A stretch of DNA of 64,000 bases from Actinomycetota bacterium. Its GTDB lineage: Bacteria; Actinomycetota; Thermoleophilia; Gaiellales; Gaiellaceae. Within the stretch, counting starts at the first letter, position 1. Every line of letters begins with the position of its first letter. The stretch is taken from positions 1-64,000 of the forward strand of contig CANFDS010000003.1 of NCBI GenBank assembly GCA_947445525.1, read 5' to 3'. The notes below the pieces were generated by a model, which worked only from the letters and a program-made list of their open reading frames with translations, was not told the origin of the DNA and did no database searches. This document shows, one piece after another, positions 16,565 through 26,760 of this stretch. Both the position numbers and the translations under genes were made by a program.

Positions 16565-17269
16565 GTGACCTCTTTCGTCCTCCTCCACGGCGCCTGGCAC
16601 GGGGCCTGGTGCTGGGACGGGCTGGCGCCGCTTCTCGGCGGGCACGTCGAGGCGGTCGACCTGCCGGGGCACGGCGCCGACACCACGCCCGTCGCCGGCT
16701 GCACGCTCGACGCCTACGTGGCGCGCGTTGTCGAGGCGCTGGAGCGCGCGCCGCAGCCGGCCGTGCTCGTGGGCCACAGCCTGGGCGGCATCACGGTGGC
16801 CCAGGCCGCCGAGCAGCGCCCCGACCTCGTCCGCGCGGCTGTCTTCCTGGCTGCGTACATGCCGCGCGACGGCGAGAGCGGCTACGGCCTCGCGCGGCTC
16901 GACACCGCGTCGGCGATCACCCCGGACTGCTGCGTCATGCGCGCCGGCGACGGCCTGCTCGACCTCGTCCCGGGGCGGATCCGCGACGCGCTGTACGACG
17001 GCTGCCCGGAGGTGCTGGCGGACGCGGCGGTCGCGCGGCTCTGCCCCGAGCCGCTGAAGCCGATGGGCACCCCGGTCGCGCTCACCGCCGAGCGCTTCGG
17101 CAGCGTCGAGCGCGTGTACGCCCTGTGCCTGCGCGACCGGATCGTGACGCCCACGCTGCAGCGGCAGCTCGTCGCGGCGCAGCCCTGTCGCATCGTCGAG
17201 CTGGACGCCGGCCACTCGCCGTTCCTGAGCCACCCGCGCGAGCTCGCCGTGGCGCTCTCGGCGCTCTAG
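16565..17269 (+). CDS. Alpha/beta hydrolase (salicylate esterase/pyrethroid hydrolase-like)
   Basis: 234 residues, GTG start. FVLLHGAWHGAWCWDGL at the N-terminus, VDLPGHGAD, nucleophile elbow VGHSLGGIT (Ser near 80), YALCLRDRIVTP for the acid region and DAGHSPFLSHP for the His. This is the compact 'HGAWHGAWCW' esterase group that includes plant methyl-esterase-like and pyrethroid-hydrolase-like proteins. The substrate is unknown. It is probably co-transcribed with the PPOX gene. Confidence 0.85.
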   Translation: MTSFVLLHGAWHGAWCWDGLAPLLGGHVEAVDLPGHGADTTPVAGCTLDAYVARVVEALERAPQPAVLVGHSLGGITVAQAAEQRPDLVRAAVFLAAYMPRDGESGYGLARLDTASAITPDCCVMRAGDGLLDLVPGRIRDALYDGCPEVLADAAVARLCPEPLKPMGTPVALTAERFGSVERVYALCLRDRIVTPTLQRQLVAAQPCRIVELDAGHSPFLSHPRELAVALSAL

Positions 17270-17273
17270 ATGG

Positions 17274-17305
17274 GCGCCGCGTCGGGACGGCGCCGCGTCG
17301 GGACG
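17274..17305. repeat. Two tandem ~15-base repeats in a convergent gap
   Basis: GGCGCCGCGTCGGGAC occurs twice in succession, sharing boundary bases, right after the esterase stop. Confidence 0.5.
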
Positions 17306-17321
17306 GGGCCGCGCCGCCGGG

Positions 17322-17822
17322 TCAGGCGGGCGAGCCGTCGCGCGTGAGCACGAGCCCCGTGGCCAGGCCGGTCTCGAGCAGGCGCGTGAACACCGAGCGC
17401 ACCCCGATCACGCGCTTCTCCGGCAGCTTCAGCGACTCGGCGAGGGCGCTCCCGTAGACCTGCTCGAGCACCGCGACGGTCGCGGGGTCGCAGTGCTCGG
17501 CGATGATCGCGCTGCGGCCGCGCTCACACACCTCGTCCAGAGCCCACGAGAAGCGGAGACCGAGGTCGGCCGGCTGCTCGCGCCGCTCGGGCAGGTACAC
17601 GCCGATCAGCAGGCCCGCCGCGAACGCCTCGGCGCCGTTGGTGAGCCCATCCCAAAGCGCGTCGGTGGCATGAACCAGCAGCTCCTCGGCGACGCCGAGC
17701 ACCTGCCACACGAGGTACTCCCACTCGATGCCGAGCGCCTCGACGATGGCCGAGAGCGACCTCGCCGTGCCGACGATCTCGACGGCACGGGCGAAGTCGG
17801 CCTCTGTGTATCCGGTGCTCAT
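17322..17822 (-). CDS. Conserved-looking protein of unknown function
   Basis: 166 residues from the ATG at 17822, chosen because GGAG lies 9 bases before it. An alternative start at 17837 adds 5 residues. No motif is recognised. It is acidic, mostly helical, and without membrane segments or a signal peptide (a weakly hydrophobic stretch AFAAGLLIGVYLPE sits mid-protein). It ends just upstream of nothing in its own direction and faces the esterase. It sits downstream of gcvPB's stop region but is read on the same strand with a 38-base gap, so it precedes no gcv gene. Confidence 0.55.
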   Translation of the reverse strand: MSTGYTEADFARAVEIVGTARSLSAIVEALGIEWEYLVWQVLGVAEELLVHATDALWDGLTNGAEAFAAGLLIGVYLPERREQPADLGLRFSWALDEVCERGRSAIIAEHCDPATVAVLEQVYGSALAESLKLPEKRVIGVRSVFTRLLETGLATGLVLTRDGSPA

Positions 17823-17876
17823 GGTGAACATCTCCACAGCCGATCATCGACCGTCCACGGAATGAGGTAAGCAGAT

Positions 17877-19351
17877 TCACTCGGGCGAGTGGACTGCGCG
17901 CTCCGCCTCAAGATCGGGGTGGCTCTCGTAGCCGTAGCGCAGCACCAGCCGCTTCGCCGCGAGCACCTCGTCGAGGCGGCGAACCGGCCGCGAGGTCGGC
18001 GCCTCCTTGACCCGCTCGGGCTCCTCAGCAGCCTCGCGCGCGATCTCGAGCATGGCGTCGCAGAAGGCGTCGAGCGTCTCCTTTGCCTCCGACTCGGTCG
18101 GCTCGATCATCAGCGCCTCGGGCACGACGAGCGGGAAGTAGACGGTAGGCGGATGATAGTCGAAGTCCATCAGCCGCTTGGCGACGTCGAGCGCGGTAAC
18201 GCCGTGCTCGCGCTTGAGCCCGCGGGCCGAGAGGACGAACTCATGCATGCAGAGGCGGTCGTACGGCACCTCATAGGCGCCCTTCAGTCGGGCGAGCATG
18301 TAGTTCGCGTTGAGCACTGCCGCCTCGGACATCTCCTTCAGCTCCGGGCCGTAGCGCCGGATGAACGCGTACGAGCGGACGAAGACGCCGAACGGGCCGA
18401 GCCAGCCGCGCACCTTGCCGATCGACTGCGGCCGGTCGTGGTCGAGCCGGAACACGTCGCCGTCGCGGACGACCTGCGGCTTCGGCAGGAACGGGTCGAG
18501 CATGGCGCGCACGGCGATCGGCCCGCCGCCCGGCCCGCCGCCGCCGTGCGGCTGCGAGAACGTCTTGTGCAGGTTGATGTGGACGACATCGAAGCCCATG
18601 TCGCCCGGGCGCGAGATGCCGCACACCGCGTTGAGGTTGGCGCCGTCGTAGTACATGAGGGCGCCGGCGCCGTGCATGATCGCCTCGATCTCGGCGATGT
18701 TCTCCTCGAACAGGCCGAGCGTCGACGGGTTCGTCAGCATCAGGCCCGCGGTGCGCGGCCCCACCTTGGCCCGCAGGTCGGCGACATCGATGTTGCCGCG
18801 CTCGTCGGTCTTCAGGCCGACCACCTCGTAGCCCGCCATGATCACGCTCGCCGGGTTCGTGCCGTGCGCGGTGTCGGGGAGGACGATCTCACGCCGCTCG
18901 GCGTCCTCGCCGCGAGCCTGGAAGTACGCCCGCATCACCAGCAGCCCCGTCAGCTCGCCCTGCGAGCCGGCCGCCGGCTGCAGCGTCACCGCGTCGAGGC
19001 CGGTGACCTCGCACAGGATCTCCTGCAGGCGCCACATCAGCTCGAGGGCGCCCTGGGCGGCCTCCTCGGCCTGGCACGGATGGAGGTTGGCAAAGCCGGG
19101 CAGGGCCGCCGCGCGCTCGTTGAGGCGCGGGTTGTGCTTCATCGTGCAGGAGCCGAGCGGGTAGAAGCCGGTGTCGATGCCGAAGTTGCGGTTGGCGAGC
19201 GCCGTCACATGGCGGACGAGCTCGGGCTCGGCGACCTCCGGCAGGCGCGGCGCCGCGGCGCGGGCGAGCTGCGCGGGCACGGCCACCACCGGCAGTCCCG
19301 CATACGCGGGCAGCGAGCCGGCGCGCCGCCCGGGGCGCGACTTCTCGTAGA

Positions 19352-19361
<10 letters not shown>
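17877..19361 (-). CDS. gcvPB: Glycine dehydrogenase (decarboxylating) subunit 2
   Basis: 494 residues from a GTG inside the last codons of gcvPA. It has the PLP-binding subunit signatures: YPLGSCTMKHNPR, LQPAAGSQGE, DTAHGTNPAS and INLHKTFSQPHGGGGPGGGP with the Schiff-base Lys. With subunit 1 it forms the P protein that decarboxylates glycine and passes aminomethyl to the lipoyl arm of GcvH. The frame is open much further upstream, antiparallel to nothing, but that extension is a shadow of gcvPA. It is last gene of the gcv operon. Confidence 0.96.
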
Positions 19362-20685
<1,324 letters not shown>

Positions 20686-20686
<1 letters not shown>

Positions 20687-21081
20687 TACTGCGTCGCCAC
20701 GTGCGCGCGGTAGGCGTCCGGGCTCATCAGCTTCGCCGTCTCGCCCGGGTCGGTGAGGCGGATGCGTATCAGCCAGCCGTCGCCGTAGGACGCCTCGTTG
20801 ATCGTCTCGGGCTCGTCGGTCGCCTTCGCGTTGACCTCGAGCACGACGCCCGACAGCGGCGAGATGAGGTCGCTGACGGCCTTCACCGACTCGACCTCGC
20901 CGTACGCCTCGCCCATCAAGATCGCGGCGCCGACGTCGGGCGCCTCGTAGTGGACGATCTCGCCCAGCGCATCCTGCGCGAACCAGGTGATGCCGAGCGT
21001 CGCCTCATCGCCCTCGATGCGGGCCCAGTCGTGCTCGTGGTGGTATAGCAGTCCGTCGGGGTAGATCTCAGGAGCCGCCAT
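20686..21081 (-). CDS. gcvH: Glycine cleavage system H protein
   Basis: 131 residues. Complete lipoyl domain with the modified Lys in EVESVKAVSDLISP (Lys near 66), preceded by LGITWFAQDALGEIVH, and the C-terminal GDGWLIRIRL. It shuttles the aminomethyl group between P, T and L proteins. The ATG at 21081 gives the expected N-terminus (YPDGLLYHHEHDWARIEG). It overlaps gcvT by 14 bases. Confidence 0.97.
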
Positions 21082-22135
21082 CGGTGCCCTCCTCCTTGCG
21101 ATAGATCGGCTTCTGGACGACGCGCGCCCGGGCCTCGCGGCCCCGCACGTCGATGGTGATGGTGGAGCCCGGCGTCGCCAGCGCGGCAGGCACGTAGCCC
21201 AGGCCGATACCCACTTCCAGGGACGGCGAGTGGGTGCCCGAGGTGACCTCGCCGCCCTCGCGGATCGCCATGCCATGGCGCGGGATCGCCTTCTCGGCCA
21301 TGACGAAGGCGGCCAACCGGCGGGCCGGCCCCTTGGCCTTGACGGTGCGCAGGGCGGCAGCGCCCGTGAACTCCTTGTCGAGCGCGCACACCCAGCCGAG
21401 CCCGGCCGAGATCGCATCCGTCTCCGCGGTGATGTCGTTGCCGTGCAGCGGGTAGCACAGCTCCAGGCGCAGGGTGTCGCGCGCGCCCAGGCCGCAGGGG
21501 ACGACGTCGCGGGCGAGCACCGCGTCCCACAGGCGCACCGCGTCGCTCTCCGCGCACATCAGCTCGACGCCCTGCTCGCCGGTGTAGCCGGTGTGGCAGG
21601 CCATCACCTCGATGCCGTCGACGGTGGCGGGCGCGTGCGTGAACGCGGGCGCGGCAGGCAGCCCGAGCCGTTCGAGCGCGCGCGGGCCCTGCACGGCGAT
21701 CAGGGCATGGTCGTCGGAGACGTCGCGGACGTCGGAGCCACGCAGCTCGCGCTCCTTCAGCCAGGCGAAGTCGTCATCGCGGTTGCCCGCGTTGACGACG
21801 AGCAGCCAGCGAAACGCATCGAGCCGGTAGGCGATCAGGTCGTCGACGATGCCGCCCTGCTCGTTGGTGAGGAGCGTGTACTGCGCCTGGCCGGGTGCGA
21901 CGCGGTCGAGGTCGTTGGAGAGCACGCCCTGCAGGAACTCCAGCGCGCGTGGGCCCTCGACCTCGAACTCGCCCATGTGCGAGACGTCGAACGCACCGGC
22001 ATCGCTGCGGACGGCCCGGTGCTCGCCAATCACGCCCTCGTACTGGACGGGCATCTCCCAGCCGGCGAACAGCACGATGCGTGCGCCCAGGGCCACGTGG
22101 CGGTCGTAGAGCGGGGTCCTGCGCAATTTTGGCAC
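21068..22135 (-). CDS. gcvT: Aminomethyltransferase (glycine cleavage T protein)
   Basis: 355 residues from a GTG within an 18-bp palindrome. Family motifs: RRTPLYDRHVALGAR, FDVSHMGEFEVEGP, TLLTNEQGGIVDDLIAYR, CHTGYTGEQGVEL and GLGARDTLRLE. It transfers the methylene group to tetrahydrofolate and releases ammonia. It is first gene of the gcv operon (T-H-PA-PB). A TAGGAT box lies 8 bases before the GTG, so the message would have essentially no leader and no space for a glycine riboswitch. A TTG one codon earlier is an alternative start. Confidence 0.95.
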   Translation of the reverse strand: MPKLRRTPLYDRHVALGARIVLFAGWEMPVQYEGVIGEHRAVRSDAGAFDVSHMGEFEVEGPRALEFLQGVLSNDLDRVAPGQAQYTLLTNEQGGIVDDLIAYRLDAFRWLLVVNAGNRDDDFAWLKERELRGSDVRDVSDDHALIAVQGPRALERLGLPAAPAFTHAPATVDGIEVMACHTGYTGEQGVELMCAESDAVRLWDAVLARDVVPCGLGARDTLRLELCYPLHGNDITAETDAISAGLGWVCALDKEFTGAAALRTVKAKGPARRLAAFVMAEKAIPRHGMAIREGGEVTSGTHSPSLEVGIGLGYVPAALATPGSTITIDVRGREARARVVQKPIYRKEEGTDGGS

Positions 22136-22142
22136 CAAAATT
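22125..22142. promoter_or_regulatory. Perfect palindromic operator candidate at the gcvT start
   Basis: AATTTTGG-CA-CCAAAATT: 8-base arms around a 2-base centre, covering the gcvT start codon and lying next to its -10 box. It stands out as an AT-rich island in very GC-rich DNA and lies 23 bases before a divergent gene for a small helix-turn-helix protein. Binding by that protein is my inference. Confidence 0.6.
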
Positions 22143-22165
22143 AATCCTAGCGACGGGGGTGGCGG

Positions 22166-22486
22166 GTGGCGGCAGACGTGGAGCGCCCGGGGAGCCCGGC
22201 GCCCGACACGACTCCGGCACGCGGCTGGCACGGACTCGGCAATCACTCGCTGGAGGCGACATTGCGCGTAGGCCGTGATCCCGAGACGATCCGCCGCTGG
22301 ATCGGTTCCGGCCGACTGCGAGCGAGCAAGGTCGGTACCCAGCACGTGATCGAGGAGGCCGACCTCGACGGGGTGATCGACGAGGGAGCTGCACTCCACC
22401 TGCGGGCCGCGTGGGCCGTCACCCGCTCGGGTCGGCCGATACCGAATCCCGTGGCGGCCATTGCACGAGCTCGCAGCGGACGTTGA
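22166..22486 (+). CDS. Helix-turn-helix (excisionase/MerR-like) antitoxin-like protein
   Basis: 106 residues, GTG start. After a variable head, residues ~28-70 read LEATLRVGRDPETIRRWIGSG then RLRASKVGTQHVIEEADLD. This is the 'design-pick-wing' pattern of excisionase-type winged HTH domains that recognise short DNA sites. A C-terminal helix follows. Its stop overlaps the start of a PIN-domain fragment by 4 bases (TTGA), the usual antitoxin-toxin arrangement. It may regulate itself and the divergent gcvT through the palindrome at 22125-22142. Confidence 0.7.
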   Translation: MAADVERPGSPAPDTTPARGWHGLGNHSLEATLRVGRDPETIRRWIGSGRLRASKVGTQHVIEEADLDGVIDEGAALHLRAAWAVTRSGRPIPNPVAAIARARSGR

Positions 22487-22560
22487 CGCTCGTCGTCGAC
22501 GCGAGTGTCGCGGTTCCAGCCTGCCTCTCGGCAGAGGGCTTCGAGCCTGACGAACGACCT
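22483..22560 (+). pseudogene. Truncated VapC-like PIN-domain toxin
   Basis: From a TTG overlapping the HTH stop, the frame reads LTLVVDASVAVPACLSAEGF, the first strand and helix of a PIN domain including the first catalytic Asp (VVDAS). After about 22-26 codons the similarity stops, and the frame runs into antisense of ftsZ. The other PIN acidic residues are missing, so a working RNase is not encoded. Confidence 0.6.
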
Positions 22561-22593
22561 CGACCTGCGCTAGCGCCGAGCGCCGTCAACACC

Positions 22594-23691
22594 TCAGTTG
22601 TCGCGCAGGAAGCTCGGCACCTCGAGGACGTCCGCGGGGACGTCGAACGAGGTGGTCGTCGACTCGGGCTGGCGCTCGCTGCTCGACCGGTCGGCGCCGC
22701 GGCCATACGGCTCGCGGGCAGCCTCACGACGGGGCCGGCTTTTCTTCGGGCCGAACCCGGTGGCGATCACGGTGACGCGCACCTGGTCGCCGAGCGAGTC
22801 GTCGATGACGGCGCCGAAGATGACGTTGGCGTTCTGGTCGGCGGCGCTGGTGACGACCTCGGCCGCCTCGTTGACCTCGAACAGGCCGATGTCGCTGCCC
22901 GCGGTGATGTTGAGCAGGATGCCGGTGGCGCCGTCGATGGCGGCCTCCAGCAGCGGCGAGCTGACGGCCATGCGAGCGGCCTCGGCGGCGCGGTTGTCGC
23001 CCGTGCCGATGCCGATGCCCATTAGGGCGGAGCCGGCGTCGCGCATGATCGTGCGCACGTCGGCGAAGTCGAGATTGACGAGGCCGGGCACCGTGATCAG
23101 GTCGGTGATGCCCTGCACGCCCTGGCGGAGCACGTCGTCCGCCTGCCGGAACGCCTCGACGATCGTCGTCTTGCGGTCGACCACATGGAGCAGCCGGTCA
23201 TTCTCGATCACGATCAGGGTGTCCACGCGGTCGCGCAGGTCGGCGATGCCCTCCTCGGCCTGGGCCGAGCGCCGCTTGCCCTCGAACAGGAAGGGCCGCG
23301 TGACGACACCGACGGTGAGCGCCTCCAGCTCGCGCGAGAGCTCGGCGATGATCGGCGCGGCGCCCGTGCCGGTGCCGCCGCCCTCGCCGGCGGTGACGAA
23401 GACCATGTCGGCGCCCTTCAGCGCCTCCTTCAACTCGTCGCGCGTCTCGATCGCGGCGGCACGCCCCACTGCGGGGTCTGCGCCGGCGCCGAGGCCACGC
23501 GTGGTCTTCGAGCCGATATGGATCTTGACGTCGGCGTCGCACATCTGGAGCGCCTGAGCGTCCGTGTTGACGGCGATGAACTCGACGCCCGAGACGCCTG
23601 CGTCGACCATCCGGTTGACGGCGTTCGTCCCGCCGCCGCCGACGCCGACGACCTTGATCACTGCGAGGTAACTACCCGACTGGTCTCTCAT
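22594..23691 (-). CDS. ftsZ: Cell division GTPase FtsZ
   Basis: 365 residues. The tubulin signature is seen in [28 protein letters not shown] lies at the N-terminus. NADFADVRT is altered to [10 protein letters not shown], as is common. The C-terminal peptide [12 protein letters not shown] is the conserved tail that docks FtsZ partners. It polymerises into the Z-ring. The ATG at 23691 is used because it gives the normal N-terminus. It is last gene of the dcw cluster, with its own promoter and no ftsA next to it. Confidence 0.98.
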   Translation of the reverse strand: MRDQSGSYLAVIKVVGVGGGGTNAVNRMVDAGVSGVEFIAVNTDAQALQMCDADVKIHIGSKTTRGLGAGADPAVGRAAAIETRDELKEALKGADMVFVTAGEGGGTGTGAAPIIAELSRELEALTVGVVTRPFLFEGKRRSAQAEEGIADLRDRVDTLIVIENDRLLHVVDRKTTIVEAFRQADDVLRQGVQGITDLITVPGLVNLDFADVRTIMRDAGSALMGIGIGTGDNRAAEAARMAVSSPLLEAAIDGATGILLNITAGSDIGLFEVNEAAEVVTSAADQNANVIFGAVIDDSLGDQVRVTVIATGFGPKKSRPRREAAREPYGRGADRSSSERQPESTTTSFDVPADVLEVPSFLRDN

Positions 23692-23756
23692 GCTCAACGC
23701 GGCTCGATCTCAAGCTGTAGTGGAGGGTGTGGGTGCCGAGCCTCTCCTTTCACCTG

Positions 23757-23785
23757 AGAGTACGTGTAGCGGGTCACCGTGTCAA
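23757..23785 (-). promoter_or_regulatory. Sigma-70-type promoter for ftsZ
   Basis: On the minus strand TTGACA (23780-23785), exactly 17 bases, then TACTCT (23757-23762). It lies in the ftsQ-ftsZ gap about 65 bases before the ftsZ ATG, giving ftsZ a transcript independent of the upstream cluster. It is the best -35/-10 pair seen in the window. Confidence 0.75.
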
Positions 23786-23823
23786 CGCCCTTTCTGGGGA
23801 TGTGCAGGGGACAACCCTAACCC

Positions 23824-24627
23824 TCAACCTTCGACTTGAGAGTTTGTGCCGGCGACCGGACGCTCGGGAACGCTCACGTCGACGTAGCGCTGGGCGGTGC
23901 CGCCGGCGAGGATCCGGCGCGCGATCGCGAGCTTCAGCGGCAGCTGCTGCAGCGATCCCAGGCGCACCTCGAGACCGTTGCGCAGGGTGTAGCTGAGCTT
24001 GTCCTCGCCGGCGTCGACGAAGCGCACGCGGAGACCGCCGACCCCGTCGTGGAAGACCGCGGTGGCTGCCTGGACGGCCGCCAGCAGGCGGGCCTCCCCG
24101 ACGGTGCCACCCACCCCGAGGTCGGTCTCCGTGGACACCCAGATCCGTGGCAGCAGCAGCTGGACGGTACGCGGGACGGCGGCCAGGATCCGGCCGCGCT
24201 CGGAGACGACGTAGGAGCTCTTGCCCTGCCGCAGCACCGCGACCCGGCGTGCTGTCGTGATCGACACGCGCAGGTCATGCGGGAAGGCCCGGTCGATCGT
24301 GGCGGTCTCGACCTCCGGCAGCAGGATGAGCCGCTCGGCAACATCGGCGCTGCCGACGCGTAGCAGGCTCTGGCCCTGGAGCGGCTCGAGCGCCACCCGG
24401 ATGCGGCCGGCGAGCGGGCCCGACACGCCCTGCACCTCGATGTGCCGCACGGCGACCAGCGCTGTCTGGCGGGCCACCACGAACAGCGCCACCGCGATGC
24501 CAACGAGCGCGAAACCGACCAGCAGCGAGCGGCCGGAAGGGATCAGCCGGTCGAGTACGGCGGCGGACGGACGCGGCTGCGCCACCGTGATGGCGCGCGC
24601 TCTCCCCCGGGCTGCGGTTCTCGGCAC
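23824..24627 (-). CDS. ftsQ: Division protein FtsQ (POTRA domain)
   Basis: About 267 residues. A short basic cytoplasmic head is followed by one membrane helix (SLLVGFALVGIAVALFVVA). The POTRA domain begins at VAVRHIEVQGVSGP, with LRVGSADVAERLILLPEV. The beta domain contains DRAFPHDLRVSITTARRVAVL, typical of FtsQ. It links FtsI/FtsW to the ring. The start is uncertain: the frame is open to a GTG at 24687 overlapping murB. GTGs at 24627 and 24585 are better placed relative to murB but have poorly spaced ribosome sites. Confidence 0.85.
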   Translation of the reverse strand: MPRTAARGRARAITVAQPRPSAAVLDRLIPSGRSLLVGFALVGIAVALFVVARQTALVAVRHIEVQGVSGPLAGRIRVALEPLQGQSLLRVGSADVAERLILLPEVETATIDRAFPHDLRVSITTARRVAVLRQGKSSYVVSERGRILAAVPRTVQLLLPRIWVSTETDLGVGGTVGEARLLAAVQAATAVFHDGVGGLRVRFVDAGEDKLSYTLRNGLEVRLGSLQQLPLKLAIARRILAGGTAQRYVDVSVPERPVAGTNSQVEG

Positions 24628-24658
24628 CCTCCCCTGTTCGGCGTCGGGCTCCCGTGTC

Positions 24659-25561
24659 CTACTCGACGGCCGGCAACTCGAGGCCACCCAGCAGCACGAC
24701 CTCGTGCTCGAGCATGACCCCGAACTGGTCGCGAGCGCGCCGCCGCGCCTCCACCATCAACGCCACCGCGTCGGCCGCCAGCGCACCGCCCTCGTTCTCG
24801 ATGAAGTTGGCATGACGCGGCGAGATCACGGCGCCGCCGCTGCGGTGGCCCTGGAGGCCGCACAGCTCGATCAGCCGACCTGCCCCGAGCTCGCCCGGCG
24901 GGTTCTTGAAGACGCTGCCGAACGTGCGCCGGTTGGTCGGCTGGCTCGCCTTACGGCGCGCGTTCAGCTCGGCGACGTGGGCCCGGATCTCGGCCGGGGG
25001 CCGCTGCGTGAGGCGGTACTCGACGACCGCCACCACCTGACCGGGCGCCAGGCCGGAGTGGCGATAGGTGAGGTCGAGCCCGGCCGGGGTGCGCCAGGCC
25101 GCGCCGCCGGCATCCACCACGAGCGCGCGCTCCATGACGCTCGCCCAGTCGCTGCCGTAGGCGCCGGCGTTCATGCGGACGCCGCCACCGGCGGTGCCGG
25201 GAATCGCGCAGGCGAACTCGAAGCCGCCGAGGCCGGCGCGGCGGGCGTGGTGGAGGCACACTGCGTTGGCGGCGCCGCCGCCGGCGACGAGCAGGCTGCC
25301 CTCGACGATGACCGCGGCAAGGGCGCCGCCCAGGCGCAGGACGAGCGCGTCGACGCCGTCATCGTGGGCGAGCAGGTTCGAGCCGAGCCCGAGCGGCACC
25401 ACCACCACAGAGCGCTCGGCGGCCCAGTGCAGCGCCTCCTCCAGCTGCGAGAGCGTCGCCGGCTCGGCGTACCAGCGGGCAGGGCCGCCCGCACCGAAGG
25501 TGGTGTGCCGCGCCAGCGAGACGTGCTCCCTGACCTCCAGAGTACCGTCCCCGGCGCTCAT
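24659..25561 (-). CDS. murB: UDP-N-acetylenolpyruvoylglucosamine reductase
   Basis: 300 residues. FAD-binding fold with GAGGPARWYAEP, LGLGSNLLAHDDG, GIPGTAGGGVRMNAGAYG-like stretch (CAIPGTAGGGVRMNAGAYG) and FGSVFKNPPG, where the catalytic Ser lies. The C-terminal SPRHANFIENEGGA carries the active-site Glu region. It reduces enolpyruvyl-UDP-GlcNAc to UDP-MurNAc with NADPH. Overlaps murC by 4 bases. Confidence 0.96.
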   Translation of the reverse strand: MSAGDGTLEVREHVSLARHTTFGAGGPARWYAEPATLSQLEEALHWAAERSVVVVPLGLGSNLLAHDDGVDALVLRLGGALAAVIVEGSLLVAGGGAANAVCLHHARRAGLGGFEFACAIPGTAGGGVRMNAGAYGSDWASVMERALVVDAGGAAWRTPAGLDLTYRHSGLAPGQVVAVVEYRLTQRPPAEIRAHVAELNARRKASQPTNRRTFGSVFKNPPGELGAGRLIELCGLQGHRSGGAVISPRHANFIENEGGALAADAVALMVEARRRARDQFGVMLEHEVVLLGGLELPAVE

Positions 25562-26760
25562 GCCAGCTCCGTGAGCAGCAGCGCCCCGGCCGACTCGACG
25601 TCGCCGGCGCCGACCGTCAGCACGACGTCGCCGGGCCGGGCCAGCGCCGCCAGATAGCGGGCGCCGTCCGCGAGCGCCGGCATCCAGCCGATCGGCATAC
25701 CGGGGCGGCGCGCCGCGAGGGCTTCGACCACGAGCTTGCCGGTGACACCGGGGACGGGTTGCTCGCGGGCCGGGTAGATGTCGGCGACCGCGACGGCGTC
25801 GGCGTCAGCCAGCGCGACGGCGAACGCGTGCTGCAGGTGGAGCGTCCGCGAGTAGAGGTGCGGCTGGAACAGCACGAGCACGCGCGTGAAGCCGGCGCTG
25901 CGGGCGGCGGCGATGGTTGCCGCGACCTCGGTGGGGTGATGGCCGTAGTCGTCGACGACAGTGACGCCGCGCACCTCGCCCTTGCGCTCGAAGCGGCGGC
26001 CGACACCGCGGAAGCGCGCGAGCACCGGCGCCGCCTCGGCGGGCGTGACGCCCGCCAGCTCGAGCGCGGCCAGCGCAGTGGCGGCGTTGCGCCGGTTGTG
26101 GTCGCCGGGGACGGCGAGCGGGAAGTCGACGGGCTGGAGCAGGCTGCCGCGAACCGCGTGCGGCGCCCGGCCGAGCCAGGCTTCGAACAGCTCCTCCACC
26201 TCGGCGAGCGAGGCGAAGGTCGTGTGGTGGTCGAGATCGACGTTGGTGACGACGGCGATCTGTGGCGCCAGCAGCTCGAGCGTGCGGTCGGACTCGTCGC
26301 CCTCGGCCACGAGCCAGCCCTCCCCCGCACCGGCGTTGCCGCCGAGCTGTGGCACCAGCCCGCCGATCAGGTACGACGGGTCGCGCCCGAGCTCGGCCAG
26401 GGTGAAGGCGATCATCGACGACGTCGTCGTCTTGCCGTGAGCGCCGGCGACGACGATCGACGGGCGCAGCGAGACGAGCTCGGCGAGGAAGGCGCCGCGG
26501 GAGCTGCCGTCGGCCCGCCCGGCGTAGGCCGTCGAGACGATCACCTCGTAGCCCGGCGGCGGGGCCGGTGGCTCCGGCGCGATCGTGATCGCCACACCGG
26601 CCAGCGGCGCCAGGTACGGCGTGTCGTTGCGATCCCAGCCGGCCACCTCCGCGCCCCACGCCCGCGCCACGACGGCGAGCGCGCTCATGCCGGCGCCGCC
26701 GATGCCGGCGAACCAGATGCGGCGCCCGGCGAGCGGGCCCGCCACCCCGTCAGCGGGCAA
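25558..26760 (-). CDS. murC: UDP-N-acetylmuramate--L-alanine ligase
   Basis: 400 residues. N-terminal IWFAGIGGAGMSALA (the GIGGxGMS motif for UDP-MurNAc), P-loop VAGAHGKTTTSSM, ATP-site NVDLDHHTTF, and ligase-domain GVTVVDDYGHHPTEVAAT. It adds L-Ala to UDP-MurNAc. It is shorter than the common ~460 residues, with the C-terminus ending soon after LTVGAGDVES. It overlaps murG by 11 bases. Confidence 0.96.
   Translation of the reverse strand: MPADGVAGPLAGRRIWFAGIGGAGMSALAVVARAWGAEVAGWDRNDTPYLAPLAGVAITIAPEPPAPPPGYEVIVSTAYAGRADGSSRGAFLAELVSLRPSIVVAGAHGKTTTSSMIAFTLAELGRDPSYLIGGLVPQLGGNAGAGEGWLVAEGDESDRTLELLAPQIAVVTNVDLDHHTTFASLAEVEELFEAWLGRAPHAVRGSLLQPVDFPLAVPGDHNRRNAATALAALELAGVTPAEAAPVLARFRGVGRRFERKGEVRGVTVVDDYGHHPTEVAATIAAARSAGFTRVLVLFQPHLYSRTLHLQHAFAVALADADAVAVADIYPAREQPVPGVTGKLVVEALAARRPGMPIGWMPALADGARYLAALARPGDVVLTVGAGDVESAGALLLTELA

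Noticed and set aside
22136-22165. Glycine riboswitch before gcvT
   Set aside because: The gcvT-HTH gap is about 30 bases and the -10 box sits 8 bases before the start, so no leader can hold an aptamer.
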